Source: Acanthosoma haemorrhoidale
Lineage: Eukaryota; Arthropoda; Insecta; Hemiptera; Acanthosomatidae
Assembly: GCA_930367205.1 (NCBI GenBank)
Contig: OV884015.1
Location: forward strand, 2,418,001-2,482,000
Length of the DNA: 64,000 nucleotides
Reading direction: 5' to 3'
Part shown: one piece after another, positions 42,701 through 56,846 of the stretch
How the letters are laid out: every line of letters begins with the position of its first letter
How positions within the stretch are numbered: the first letter of the stretch is position 1
Program-made: the position numbers and the translations under genes
The notes under the pieces: model-generated
Databases searched by the model: none
The model's input: the letters and a program-made list of their open reading frames with translations, nothing else
Told to the model about the DNA's origin: nothing

Positions 42701-42768
42701 CTATCATATTTGACATCATTTGATGTCATATTCACTCGTAACTTTATTCATACGATCGTATGATCTTT
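39707..42768. repeat. A13: family A block
   Basis: About 31.4 units plus truncated units 41395-41435 and 41626-41666. Duplicate of A11 until about 42570, where the 6.72-kb repeat ends and the sequence continues with a GTGAAACAATGAG unit. Private changes include GAATATGTGC near 40790 and CACATGATT near 42192. Confidence 0.97.
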
Positions 42769-43966
42769 AACGTTAGCTCTTGCCCTATTATGTTCTCCTG
42801 ATACCAAAACAAAGAAAACATCTTTAAAAAGTCGAATATTAACAAAAATGCGTATTTCATAGCTAGTATGTTAGCTCCTGCCCCATTATGTTCTCCTGAT
42901 ACCTGAACAAGAAAATATCTTCAAAAAGTTGAATTTTTAAAAAAATGCGTATTTCTTAGCTAGTACGTTAGCTCCTGCCTTATTATGTTCTCCGGATACC
43001 AAAACAAAGAAAATGTCATGAAAAAGTTAAATTTTTTTAAAAAAGAGTATTTTATAGCTGGTACGTCAGCTCCTGCCCTATTATGTTCTCCTGATACGAA
43101 AACAAGACAAATATCGTCAAAAAGACAAATTTTTACAAAAATGGGTATTTAGAGCTAGTACGTTAGCTCCTGTCCCATTATGTTCTCCTGATACCAAAAC
43201 AAGGAAAATATGGTCAAAAAGTCGAATTTTTAAAAAAATGGGTATTTCATAGCTGGCACGTTAGCTCCTGCTCTTTTATGTTCTCCTGATACCAAAACAA
43301 AGAAAATATCGTCTAAAATTCAAATTTTTACAAAAACGCGTTTTTTATAGCTGGTACGTTACCTCCTACCCTATTATGTTCTCCTGATACGAAAACCAGG
43401 AAAATATCGTCAAAAAATCGATTTTTTTAAAAATGCATATTTCATAGCTAGTACGTCAGCTCCTGCCCCATTATGTTCTCCTGATACCAAAACAAAGAAA
43501 ATATCGTCTAAAATTCAAATTTTTACAAAAATGCGTTTTTTATAGCTGGTACGTTAGCTCCTACCCTATTATGTTCTCCTGATACGAAAACCAGAAAAAT
43601 ATCGTCAAATAAGTCGATTTTTTAAAAAGTGCGTATTTCATAGCTAGTACGGCAGCTCCTGCCCCATTATGTTCTTCTGATACCTAAACAAGAAAATATC
43701 GTCAAAAAGTTGAATTTTTAAAAAAAATGCGTATTTCTTAGCTAGTACGTTAGCTCCTGCCTTATTATGTTCTCCTGATACCAAAACAAAGAAAATGTCA
43801 TCAAAAAGTTAAATTTTTTTAAAAAAGAGTATTTTATAGCTGGTACGTTAGCTTCTGAACAATTATGATTTCCTCATACCAAAACAAGAAAAATATCGTC
43901 AAAAAGTCGAATTTTAAAAAAATGCGTATTTTATAGCTGGTACAATAATTCCTGCCCTATTATGTT
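42769..43966. repeat. B13: family B block with duplicated dimer
   Basis: About 12.3 units. Two adjacent units are duplicated at offset 195 (43291-43485 and 43486-43680). The first copy has private changes (ACGCG, GTTACCTCC, ATGCATATT). It is also the only B block with the GTCATGAAAAAG variant near 43015. Confidence 0.96.
43291..43680. repeat. Tandem duplication of a B dimer
   Basis: Two successive units (GTCTAAAATTC type and CGAAAACCAG type) are repeated at offset 195 bp. The second dimer keeps the sequence seen in B10/B12; the first has several private changes. Confidence 0.9.
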
Positions 43967-45467
43967 AACTCGTAGCTTTGATCATACGATCGTATCACGT
44001 AATATAATGAGTGCTAATGATACATTATACAATCATATTCAACATCATTTGATGTTATCTTCACTCGTAACTTTCATCATACGATCGTATCACGTGATAC
44101 AATGAGTGCCAATGATACGGTACACTATCATATTCGACATCATTTGATGTTATATTCACTCGTGGCTTCAATCATACGATCGTATCACGTGATATAATGA
44201 GTGGCAATGATGCGGTACACTATCATATTCCACATCATTTGATGTTATGTTTACTCGTAACTTTAATCATACGATCGTATCACGTGATTGAATGAGTGCC
44301 AATGATATGGCACACAATCAAATTCGACATTATTTGGTGTTATATTCACTCGTAACTTGAATCACACGATCGTATCACGTGATACAATGAGTTTAAATAA
44401 TACGGTACACAATCATATTCGACATCATTTGATGTTATGTTCACTCGTAACTTGAATCATACGATCGTATCACGTGATACCATGAGTGCTAATGATTAGG
44501 CACACTATCTTATTCGACATCATTTAATGTTATATTCACTCGTAACTTTAATCATACGATCGTATCACGTGATTGAATAAGTGCTAATGATATAGCACAC
44601 AATCATATTCGACATCATCTGATGTTATATTCACTCGTAACTTGAATCATACGATTGTATCACGTGATAAAATGAGTGCTAATGATTAAGCACACTATCT
44701 TATTCGACATCATTTTATGTTATATTCACTCGTAACTTTAATCATACGATCATATCACGTGATAGAATGAGTGCCAATGATACAGCACACAATTATATTC
44801 GACATCATTCATGTTATATTCATTCGTAACTTAAATCATACGATCGTATCACGTGATACAATAAGTTCAAATGATGCGGTACACAATCATATTTGACATC
44901 ATTTGATGTTATATTTACTCGTAACTTTTCTCATACGATCGTATCACGTGAAACAATGAGTGCTAATGATACATTATACAATCATATTCAACATCATTTG
45001 ATGTTATCTTCACTCGTAACTTTCATCATACGATCGTATCACGTGATACAATGAGTGCCAATGATACGGTACACTATCATATTCGACATCATTTGATGTT
45101 ATTGATACGGTATACCAGCATGGTTGACATCATTTAATGTTATATTCACTCGTAAGTTTAATCATACAATCGTATCACGTGATACAATGAGTGCCAATGA
45201 TACATTATACAATCATATTCAACTTCATTTGATGTTATCTTCACTCGTAACTTTCATCATACGATCGTATCACGTGATACAATGAGTGCCAATGATACAT
45301 TATACAATCATATTCAAAATCATTTGATGTTATCTTCACTCGTAACTTTCATCATACGATCGTATCACGTGATACAATAAGTGCAAATGATACGGCACAC
45401 TATCATATTTGACATCATTTGATGTCATATTCACTCGTAACTTTATTCATACGATCGTATGATCTTT
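43967..45467. repeat. A14: family A block
   Basis: About 15.4 units plus a truncated unit at 45085-45125 of the TTTGATG form. From about 44006 it matches A17 at offset 7,880, the first copy of the 7.88-kb repeat. Confidence 0.97.
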
Positions 45468-45882
45468 AACGTTAGCTCTTGCCCTATTATGTTCTTCTGA
45501 TACCAAAACAAAGAAAACATCTTTAAAAAGTCGAATATTAAAAAAATGCGTATTTCATAGCTAGTATGTTAGCTCCTGCCCCATTATGTTCTCCTGATAC
45601 CTGAACAAGAAAATATCTTCAAAAAGTTGAATTTTTAAAAAAATGCGTATTTCTTAGCTAGTACGTTAGCTCCTGCCTTATTATGTTCTCCGGATACCAA
45701 AACAAAGAAAATGTCATCAAAAAGTTAAATTTTTTTAAAAAAGAGTATTTTATAGCTGGTACGTTAGCTTCTGAACAATTATGATTTCCTCATACCAAAA
45801 CAAGAAAAATATCGTCAAAAAGTCGAATTTTAAAAAAATGCGTATTTTATAGCTGGTACAATAATTCCTGCCCTATTATGTT
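45468..45882. repeat. B14: short family B block (415 bp)
   Basis: About 4.3 units. Both edge marker units are present, and between them lie only the CTGAACAAG unit and a unit with CTCCGGATACC. Identical in length and order to B17. Confidence 0.97.
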
Positions 45883-47479
45883 AACTCGTAGCTTTGATCA
45901 TACGATCGTATCACGTAATATAATGAGTGCTAATGATACATTATACAATCATATTCAACATCATTTGATGTTATCTTCACTCGTAACTTTCATCATACGA
46001 TCGTATCACGTGATACAATGAGTGCCAATGATACGGTACACTATCATATTCGACATCATTTGATGTTATATTCACTCGTGGCTTCAATCATACGATCGTA
46101 TCACGTGATATAATGAGTGGCAATGATGCGGTACACTATCATATTCCACATCATTTGATGTTATGTTTACTCGTAACTATAATCATACGATCGTATCACG
46201 TGATTGAATGAGTGCCAATGATATGGCACACAATCAAATTCGACATTATTTGGTGTTATATTCACTCGTAACTTGAATCACACGATCGTATCACGTGATA
46301 CAATGAGTTTAAATGATACGGTACACAATCATATTCGACATCATTTGATGTTATGTTCACTCGTAACTTGAATCATACGATTGTATCACGTGATACAATG
46401 AGTGCTAATGATACAGCACACAATCATATTCGACATCATTTGATGTTATATTCACTCGTAACTTGAATCATACGACCGTATCACGTGATTGAATGAATGC
46501 CAATGATATGGCACAAAATCATATTCGACATCATTTGATGTTATATTCACTAGTACCATGAATCTTACGATCGTATCACGTGATACCATGAGTGCTAGTG
46601 ATTAGGCACACTATCTTATTCGACATCATTTAATGTTATATTCACTCGTAACTTTAATCATACGATCGTATCACGTGATTGAATAAGTGCTAATGATATA
46701 GCACACAATCATATTCGACATCATTTGATGTTATATTCAGTCGTGGCTTCAATCATACGATCGTATCACGTGATATAATAAGTGGCAATGATACGGTACA
46801 CTATCATAATCGACATCATCTGATGTTATTGATACGGTATACCAGCATGGTTGACATCATTTAATGTTATATTCACTCGTAAGTTTAATCATACGATCGT
46901 ATCACGTGATACAATGAGTTCAAATGATACAATACACAATCATATTCGACATCATTTGATGTTATGTTTACTCGTAACTTGAATCATACGACCGTATCAC
47001 GTGATTGAATGAATGCCAATGATATGGCACACAATCATATTCGACATCATTTGATGTTATATTCACTGGTACCATGAATCATATGATCGTGTCACGTGAT
47101 ACCATGAGTGCTAATGATACAGCACACAATCTTATTCGACATTATTTGATGTTATATTCACTCGTAACTTGAATCATACGATCGTATCACGTGATACAAT
47201 AAGATTAAATGATACGGTAAACAATCATATTCGACATCATTTGATGTTATATCCATCCTAAACTTTAATCATACGATCGTGTCACGTGATACCATGAGTG
47301 CTAATGATACAGCACACAATCTTATTCGACATTATTTGATGTTATATTCACTCGTAACTTGAATCATACGATCGTATCACGTGATACAATAAGTGCAAAT
47401 GATACGGCACACTATCATATTTGACATCATTTGATGTCATATTCACTCGTAACTTTATTCATACGATCGTATGATCTTT
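45883..47479. repeat. A15: family A block (1,597 bp)
   Basis: About 16.4 units plus a truncated unit at 46812-46852. Duplicate of A18 at offset 7,880. It contains the private GTGCTAGTGATTAGG variant, also in A18 and A19. Confidence 0.97.
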
Positions 47480-48382
47480 AACGTTAGCTCTTGCCCTATT
47501 ATGTTCTCCTGATACCAAAACAAAGAAAACATCTTTAAAAAGTCGAATTTTAACAAAAATGCGTATTTCATAGCTTGTACGTTAGCACCTGCCCCATTAT
47601 TTTCTCCTGATACCAAAACAAGAAAAATATCGTCAAAAAGTCGAATTTTTACAAAAATGCGTATTTAGAGCTAGTACGTTAGCTCCTGTCCCGTTATGTT
47701 CTCCTGATACCAAAACAAAAAAAATATCGTTCAAAAGTCAAATTTTTACAAAAATGCGTATTTCATAGTTGGTACGTTAGCTCCTGCCCTATTATGTTCT
47801 CCTGATACGAAAACGAGAAAAATATCGTCAAAAAGTTGAATTTTTCAAAAATGCGTATTTCATAGCTAGTATGTTAGCTCCTCCCCCATTATGTTCTCCT
47901 GATATGAAAACCAGGAAAATATTGTCAAAAAGTTGAATTTTTAAAAAATGGGTATTTCATAGCTGGTACGTTAGCTCCTGTCCCATTATGTTCTCCTGAT
48001 ACCAAAACAAGGAAAATATCGTCAAAAAGTCAAATTTTTAAAAAATGCGTATTTCATAGCTAGTACGTCAGCTGCTGCCCCATTATGTTCTCCTGATACC
48101 TATACAAGAAAATATCGTCAAAAAGTTGAATTTTTAAAAAAAATGCGTATTTCTTAGCTAGTACGTTAGCTCCTGCCTTATTATGTTCTCCTGATACCAA
48201 AACAAAGAAAGTGTCATCAAAAAGTTAAATTTTTTTAAAAAAGAGTATTTTATAGCTGGTACGTTAGCTTCTGAACAATTATGATTTCCTCATACCAAAA
48301 CAAGAAAAATATCGTCAAAAAGTCGAATTTTAAAATAATGCGTATTTTATAGCAGGTACAATAATTCCTGCCCTATTATGTT
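47480..48382. repeat. B15: family B block with six-unit deletion
   Basis: 903 bp against 1,487 bp in B18. The loss of 584 bp corresponds to six B units (about 55951-56534 in B18) and joins two CAGCT-containing units near 48070. A private CTCCTCCCCC appears near 47880. Confidence 0.97.
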
Positions 48383-49979
48383 AACTCGTAGCTTTGATAA
48401 TACGATCGTATCACGTAATATAATGAGTGCTAATGATACATTATACAATCATATTCAACATCATTTGATGTTATCTTCACTCGTAACATTCATCATACGA
48501 TCGTATCACGTGATACAATGAGTGCCAATGATACGGTACACTATTATATTCGACATCATTTGATGTTATATTCACTCGTTGCTTCAATCATACGATCGTA
48601 TCACGTGATATAATGAGTGGCAATGATGAGGTACACTATCATATTCGACATCATTTGATGTTATATTCACTCGTGACTTGAATCATACGATCGTATCACG
48701 TGATACAATGAGTGATAATGATTAGGCACACAATCATATTCGACATCATTTGATTTTATGTTCACGCGAAACTTTAATCATACAATCATATCACGTGATT
48801 GAATGAGTGCTAATGATACATTATACAATCATATTCAACATCATTTGATGTTATCTTCACTCGTAACTTTCATCATACGATCGTATCACGTGATACAATG
48901 AGTGCCAATGATACGGTACACTATCATATTCGACATCATTTGATGTTATATTCACTCGTGGCTTCAATCATACGATCGTATCACGTGATATAATGAGTGG
49001 CAATGATGCGGTACACTATCATATTCCACATCATTTGATGTTATGTTTACTCGTAACTTTAATCATACGATCGTATCACGTGATTGAATGAGTGCCAATG
49101 ATATGGCACACAATCAAATTCGACATTATTTGGTGTTATATTCACTCGTAACTTGAATCACACGATCGTATCACGTGATACAATGAGTGCTAATGATACA
49201 GCACACAATCATATTCGACATCATTTGATGTTATATTCAGTCGTGGCTTCAATCATACGATCGTATCACGTGATATAATAAGTGGCAATGATACGGTACA
49301 CTATCATAATCGACATCATCTGATGTTATTGATACGGTATACCAGCATGGTTGACATCATTTAATGTTATATTCACTCGTAAGTTTAATCATACGATCGT
49401 ATCACGTGATACAATGAGTTCAAATGATACAATACACAATCATATTCGACATCATTTGATGTTATGTTTACTCGTAACTTGAATCATACGACCGTATCAC
49501 GTGATTGAATGAATGCCAATGATATGGCACACAATCATATTCGACATCATTTGATGTTATATTCACTGGTACCATGAATCATATGATCGTGTCACGTGAT
49601 ACCATGAGTGCTAATGATACAGCACACAATCTTATTCGACATTATTTGATGTTATATTCACTCGTAACTTGAATCATACGATCGTATCACGTGATACAAT
49701 AAGATTAAATGATACGGTAAACAATCATATTCGACATCATTTGATGTTATATCCATCCTAAACTTTAATCATACGATCGTGTCACGTGATACCATGAGTG
49801 CTAATGATACAGCACACAATCTTATTCGACATTATTTGATGTTATATTCACTCGTAACTTGAATCATACGATCGTATCACGTGATACAATAAGTGCAAAT
49901 GATACGGCACACTATCATATTTGACATCATTTGATGTCATATTCACTCGTAACTTTATTCATACGATCGTATGATCTTT
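48383..49979. repeat. A16: family A block
   Basis: About 16.4 units plus a truncated unit at 49312-49352. It matches A19 at offset 8,464 up to about 49170 and at 8,844 afterwards, so it lacks four units (380 bp). It shares its length with A15 and A18 but has a different opening. Confidence 0.97.
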
Positions 49980-51466
49980 AACGTTAGCTCTTGCCCTATT
50001 ATGTTCTCCTGATACCAAAACAAAGAAAACATCTTTAAAAAGTCGAATTTTAACAAAAATGCGTATTTCATAGCTTGTACGTTAGCACCTGCCCCATTAT
50101 TTTCTCCTGATACCAAAACAAGAAAAATATCGTCAAAAAGTCGAATTTTTACAAAAATGCGTATTTAGAGCTAGTACGTTAGCTCCTGTCCCGTTATGTT
50201 CTCCTGATACCAAAACAAAAAAAATATCGTTCAAAAGTCAAATTTTTACAAAAATGCGTATTTCATAGTTGGTACGTTAGCTCCTGCCCTATTATGTTCT
50301 CCTGATACGAAAACGAGAAAAATATCGTCAAAAAGTTGAATTTTTCAAAAATGCGTATTTCATAGCTAGTATGTTAGCTCCTGCCCCATTATGTTCTCCT
50401 GATATGAAAACCAGGAAAATATTGTCAAAAAGTTGAATTTTTAAAAAATGGGTATTTCATAGCTGGTACGTTAGCTCCTGTCCCATTATGTTCTCCTGAT
50501 ACCAAAACAAGGAAAATATCGTCAAAAAGTCAAATTTTTAAAAAATGCGTATTTCATAGCTAGTACGTCAGCTTCTGCCCCATCATGTTCTCCTGATACT
50601 AAAACCAGGAAAATATAGTCAAAAAGTCGAATTTTTAAAAAATGCGTATTTCATAGCTAGTACGTCAGCTCCTGCCCCATTATGTTCTCCTGCTACGAAA
50701 ACAACAAAAATATCGTCAAAAAGTCGAATTTTTAAAAAAATGGGTATTTCATAGCTGGCACGTTAGCTCCTGCTCTTTTATGTTCTCCTGATACTAAATC
50801 AAGGAAAATATCGTCAAAAAGTTGAATTTTTCGAAAATGCGTATTTCATAGCTAGTACGTTAGCTCCTGCCCCATCATGTTCTCCTGATACTAAAACGAG
50901 GAAAAGTTCGTCAAAAAGTTGAATTTTTAAAAAATGGGTATTTCATAGCTGGTACGTTAGCTCCTGTCCCATTATGTTCTCCTGATACCAAAACAAAGAA
51001 AATATCGTCTAAAAATCAAATTTTTACAAAAATGCGTTTTTTATAGCTGGTACGTTAGCTCCTACCCTATTATGTTCTCCTGATACGAAAACCAGGAAAA
51101 TATCGTCAAAAAGTCGATTTTTTAAAAAATGCGTATTTCATAGCTAGTACGTCAGCTGCTGCCCCATTATGTTCTCCTGATACCTATACAAGAAAATATC
51201 GTCAAAAAGTTGAATTTTTAAAAAAAATGCGTATTTCTTAGCTAGTACGTTAGCTCCTGCCTTATTATGTTCTCCTGATACCAAAACAAAGAAAGTGTCA
51301 TCAAAAAGTTAAATTTTTTTAAAAAAGAGTATTTTATAGCTGGTACGTTAGCTTCTGAACAATTATGATTTCCTCATACCAAAACAAGAAAAATATCGTC
51401 AAAAAGTCGAATTTTAAAATAATGCGTATTTTATAGCAGGTACAATAATTCCTGCCCTATTATGTT
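49980..51466. repeat. B16: family B block (1,487 bp)
   Basis: Fifteen-unit array of the B1 type. A private substitution gives CTGCTACG near 50690. The end marker variant ATAGCAGGTACAAT is shared with B15, B18 and B19 and separates this group from B1. Confidence 0.97.
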
Positions 51467-53347
51467 AACTCGTAGCTTTGATAATACGATCGTATCACGT
51501 AATATAATGAGTGCTAATGATACATTATACAATCATATTCAACATCATTTGATGTTATCTTCACTCGTAACATTCATCATACGATCGTATCACGTGATAC
51601 AATGAGTGCCAATGATACGGTACACTATTATATTCGACATCATTTGATGTTATATTCACTCGTTGCTTCAATCATACGATCGTATCACGTGATATAATGA
51701 GTGGCAATGATGAGGTACACTATCATATTCGACATCATTTGATGTTATATTCACTCGTGACTTGAATCATACGATCGTATCACGTGATACAATGAGTGAT
51801 AATGATTAGGCACACAATCATATTCGACATCATTTGATTTTATGTTCACGCGAAACTTTAATCATACAATCATATCACGTGATTGAATGAGTGCTAATGA
51901 TACATTATACAATCATATTCAACATCATTTGATGTTATCTTCACTCGTAACTTTCATCATACGATCGTATCACGTGATACAATGAGTGCCAATGATACGG
52001 TACACTATCATATTCGACATCATTTGATGTTATATTCACTCGTGGCTTCAATCATACGATCGTATCACGTGATATAATGAGTGGCAATGATGCGGTACAC
52101 TATCATATTCCACATCATTTGATGTTATGTTTACTCGTAACTTTAATCATACGATCGTATCACGTGATTGAATGAGTGCCAATGATATGGCACACAATCA
52201 AATTCGACATTATTTGGTGTTATATTCACTCGTAACTTGAATCACACGATCGTATCACGTGATACAATGAGTTTAAATAATACGGTACACAATCATATTC
52301 GACATCATTTGATGTTATGTTCACTCGTAACTTGAATCATACGATCGTATCACGTGATACCATGAGTGCTAATGATTAGGCACACTATCTTATTCGACAT
52401 CATTTAATGTTATATTCACTCGTAACTTTAATCATACGATCGTATCACGTGATTGAATAAGTGCTAATGATATAGCACACAATCATATTCGACATCATCT
52501 GATGTTATATTCACTCGTAACTTGAATCATACGATTGTATCACGTGATAAAATGAGTGCTAATGATTAAGCACACTATCTTATTCGACATCATTTTATGT
52601 TATATTCACTCGTAACTTTAATCATACGATCATATCACGTGATAGAATGAGTGCCAATGATACAGCACACAATTATATTCGACATCATTCATGTTATATT
52701 CATTCGTAACTTAAATCATACGATCGTATCACGTGATACAATAAGTTCAAATGATGCGGTACACAATCATATTTGACATCATTTGATGTTATATTTACTC
52801 GTAACTTTTCTCATACGATCGTATCACGTGAAACAATGAGTGCTAATGATACATTATACAATCATATTCAACATCATTTGATGTTATCTTCACTCGTAAC
52901 TTTCATCATACGATCGTATCACGTGATACAATGAGTGCCAATGATACGGTACACTATCATATTCGACATCATTTGATGTTATTGATACGGTATACCAGCA
53001 TGGTTGACATCATTTAATGTTATATTCACTCGTAAGTTTAATCATACAATCGTATCACGTGATACAATGAGTGCCAATGATACATTATACAATCATATTC
53101 AACTTCATTTGATGTTATCTTCACTCGTAACTTTCATCATACGATCGTATCACGTGATACAATGAGTGCCAATGATACATTATACAATCATATTCAAAAT
53201 CATTTGATGTTATCTTCACTCGTAACTTTCATCATACGATCGTATCACGTGATACAATAAGTGCAAATGATACGGCACACTATCATATTTGACATCATTT
53301 GATGTCATATTCACTCGTAACTTTATTCATACGATCGTATGATCTTT
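51467..53347. repeat. A17: hybrid family A block
   Basis: About 19.4 units plus a truncated unit at 52965-53005. The opening (to about 52254) matches A16 at offset 3,084. From about 51886 it also matches A14 at offset 7,880. It bridges the two module types. Confidence 0.96.
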
Positions 53348-53762
53348 AACGTTAGCTCTTGCCCTATTATGTTCTTCTGATACCAAAACAAAGAAAACAT
53401 CTTTAAAAAGTCGAATATTAAAAAAATGCGTATTTCATAGCTAGTATGTTAGCTCCTGCCCCATTATGTTCTCCTGATACCTGAACAAGAAAATATCTTC
53501 AAAAAGTTGAATTTTTAAAAAAATGCGTATTTCTTAGCTAGTACGTTAGCTCCTGCCTTATTATGTTCTCCGGATACCAAAACAAAGAAAATGTCATCAA
53601 AAAGTTAAATTTTTTTAAAAAAGAGTATTTTATAGCTGGTACGTTAGCTTCTGAACAATTATGATTTCCTCATACCAAAACAAGAAAAATATCGTCAAAA
53701 AGTCGAATTTTAAAAAAATGCGTATTTTATAGCTGGTACAATAATTCCTGCCCTATTATGTT
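53348..53762. repeat. B17: short family B block (415 bp)
   Basis: Copy of B14 at offset 7,880, with the same GTTCTTCTG first unit and CTCCGGATACC unit. Confidence 0.97.
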
Positions 53763-55359
53763 AACTCGTAGCTTTGATCATACGATCGTATCACGTAATA
53801 TAATGAGTGCTAATGATACATTATACAATCATATTCAACATCATTTGATGTTATCTTCACTCGTAACTTTCATCATACGATCGTATCACGTGATACAATG
53901 AGTGCCAATGATACGGTACACTATCATATTCGACATCATTTGATGTTATATTCACTCGTGGCTTCAATCATACGATCGTATCACGTGATATAATGAGTGG
54001 CAATGATGCGGTACACTATCATATTCCACATCATTTGATGTTATGTTTACTCGTAACTATAATCATACGATCGTATCACGTGATTGAATGAGTGCCAATG
54101 ATATGGCACACAATCAAATTCGACATTATTTGGTGTTATATTCACTCGTAACTTGAATCACACGATCGTATCACGTGATACAATGAGTTTAAATGATACG
54201 GTACACAATCATATTCGACATCATTTGATGTTATGTTCACTCGTAACTTGAATCATACGATTGTATCACGTGATACAATGAGTGCTAATGATACAGCACA
54301 CAATCATATTCGACATCATTTGATGTTATATTCACTCGTAACTTGAATCATACGACCGTATCACGTGATTGAATGAATGCCAATGATATGGCACAAAATC
54401 ATATTCGACATCATTTGATGTTATATTCACTAGTACCATGAATCTTACGATCGTATCACGTGATACCATGAGTGCTAGTGATTAGGCACACTATCTTATT
54501 CGACATCATTTAATGTTATATTCACTCGTAACTTTAATCATACGATCGTATCACGTGATTGAATAAGTGCTAATGATATAGCACACAATCATATTCGACA
54601 TCATTTGATGTTATATTCAGTCGTGGCTTCAATCATACGATCGTATCACGTGATATAATAAGTGGCAATGATACGGTACACTATCATAATCGACATCATC
54701 TGATGTTATTGATACGGTATACCAGCATGGTTGACATCATTTAATGTTATATTCACTCGTAAGTTTAATCATACGATCGTATCACGTGATACAATGAGTT
54801 CAAATGATACAATACACAATCATATTCGACATCATTTGATGTTATGTTTACTCGTAACTTGAATCATACGACCGTATCACGTGATTGAATGAATGCCAAT
54901 GATATGGCACACAATCATATTCGACATCATTTGATGTTATATTCACTGGTACCATGAATCATATGATCGTGTCACGTGATACCATGAGTGCTAATGATAC
55001 AGCACACAATCTTATTCGACATTATTTGATGTTATATTCACTCGTAACTTGAATCATACGATCGTATCACGTGATACAATAAGATTAAATGATACGGTAA
55101 ACAATCATATTCGACATCATTTGATGTTATATCCATCCTAAACTTTAATCATACGATCGTGTCACGTGATACCATGAGTGCTAATGATACAGCACACAAT
55201 CTTATTCGACATTATTTGATGTTATATTCACTCGTAACTTGAATCATACGATCGTATCACGTGATACAATAAGTGCAAATGATACGGCACACTATCATAT
55301 TTGACATCATTTGATGTCATATTCACTCGTAACTTTATTCATACGATCGTATGATCTTT
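53763..55359. repeat. A18: family A block (1,597 bp)
   Basis: Copy of A15 at offset 7,880; truncated unit at 54692-54732. Confidence 0.97.
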
Positions 55360-56846
55360 AACGTTAGCTCTTGCCCTATTATGTTCTCCTGATACCAAAA
55401 CAAAGAAAACATCTTTAAAAAGTCGAATTTTAACAAAAATGCGTATTTCATAGCTTGTACGTTAGCACCTGCCCCATTATTTTCTCCTGATACCAAAACA
55501 AGAAAAATATCGTCAAAAAGTCGAATTTTTACAAAAATGCGTATTTAGAGCTAGTACGTTAGCTCCTGTCCCGTTATGTTCTCCTGATACCAAAACAAAA
55601 AAAATATCGTTCAAAAGTCAAATTTTTACAAAAATGCGTATTTCATAGTTGGTACGTTAGCTCCTGCCCTATTATGTTCTCCTGATACGAAAACGAGAAA
55701 AATATCGTCAAAAAGTTGAATTTTTCAAAAATGCGTATTTCATAGCTAGTATGTTAGCTCCTGCCCCATTATGTTCTCCTGATATGAAAACCAGGAAAAT
55801 ATTGTCAAAAAGTTGAATTTTTAAAAAATGGGTATTTCATAGCTGGTACGTTAGCTCCTGTCCCATTATGTTCTCCTGATACCAAAACAAGGAAAATATC
55901 GTCAAAAAGTCAAATTTTTAAAAAATGCGTATTTCATAGCTAGTACGTCAGCTCCTGCCCCATCATGTTCTCCTGATACTAAAACCAGGAAAATATAGTC
56001 AAAAAGTCGAATTTTTAAAAAATGCGTATTTCATAGCTAGTACGTTAGCTCCTGCCCCATTATGTTCTCCTGATACGAAAACAACAAAAATATCGTCAAA
56101 AAGTCGAATTTTTAAAAAAATGGGTATTTCATAGCTGGCACGTTAGCTCCTGCTCTTTTATGTTCTCCTGATACTAAATCAAGGAAAATATCGTCAAAAA
56201 GTTGAATTTTTCGAAAATGCGTATTTCATAGCTAGTACGTTAGCTCCTGCCCCATCATGTTCTCCTGATACTAAAACGAGGAAAAGTTCGTCAAAAAGTT
56301 GAATTTTTAAAAAATGGGTATTTCATAGCTGGTACGTTAGCTCCTGTCCCATTATGTTCTCCTGATACCAAAACAAAGAAAATATCGTCTAAAAATCAAA
56401 TTTTTACAAAAATGCGTTTTTTATAGCTGGTACGTTAGCTCCTACCCTATTATGTTCTCCTGATACGAAAACCAGGAAAATATCGTCAAAAAGTCGATTT
56501 TTTAAAAAATGCGTATTTCATAGCTAGTACGTCAGCTGCTGCCCCATTATGTTCTCCTGATACCTATACAAGAAAATATCGTCAAAAAGTTGAATTTTTA
56601 AAAAAAATGCGTATTTCTTAGCTAGTACGTTAGCTCCTGCCTTATTATGTTCTCCTGATACCAAAACAAAGAAAGTGTCATCAAAAAGTTAAATTTTTTT
56701 AAAAAAGAGTATTTTATAGCTGGTACGTTAGCTTCTGAACAATTATGATTTCCTCATACCAAAACAAGAAAAATATCGTCAAAAAGTCGAATTTTAAAAT
56801 AATGCGTATTTTATAGCAGGTACAATAATTCCTGCCCTATTATGTT
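55360..56846. repeat. B18: family B block (1,487 bp)
   Basis: Fifteen-unit array like B16 and B19. It differs at about 55950 (CAGCTCCTGCC for CAGCTTCTGCC) and 56044 (GTTAGCTCC for GTCAGCTCC). Confidence 0.97.

Larger units (their letters stand above)
44006..49170. repeat. 7.88-kb higher-order repeat, copy 1
   Basis: A14, B14, A15, B15 and the start of A16. It corresponds to 51886-57634 at offset 7,880, becoming 8,464 after the six-unit loss in B15. Confidence 0.93.
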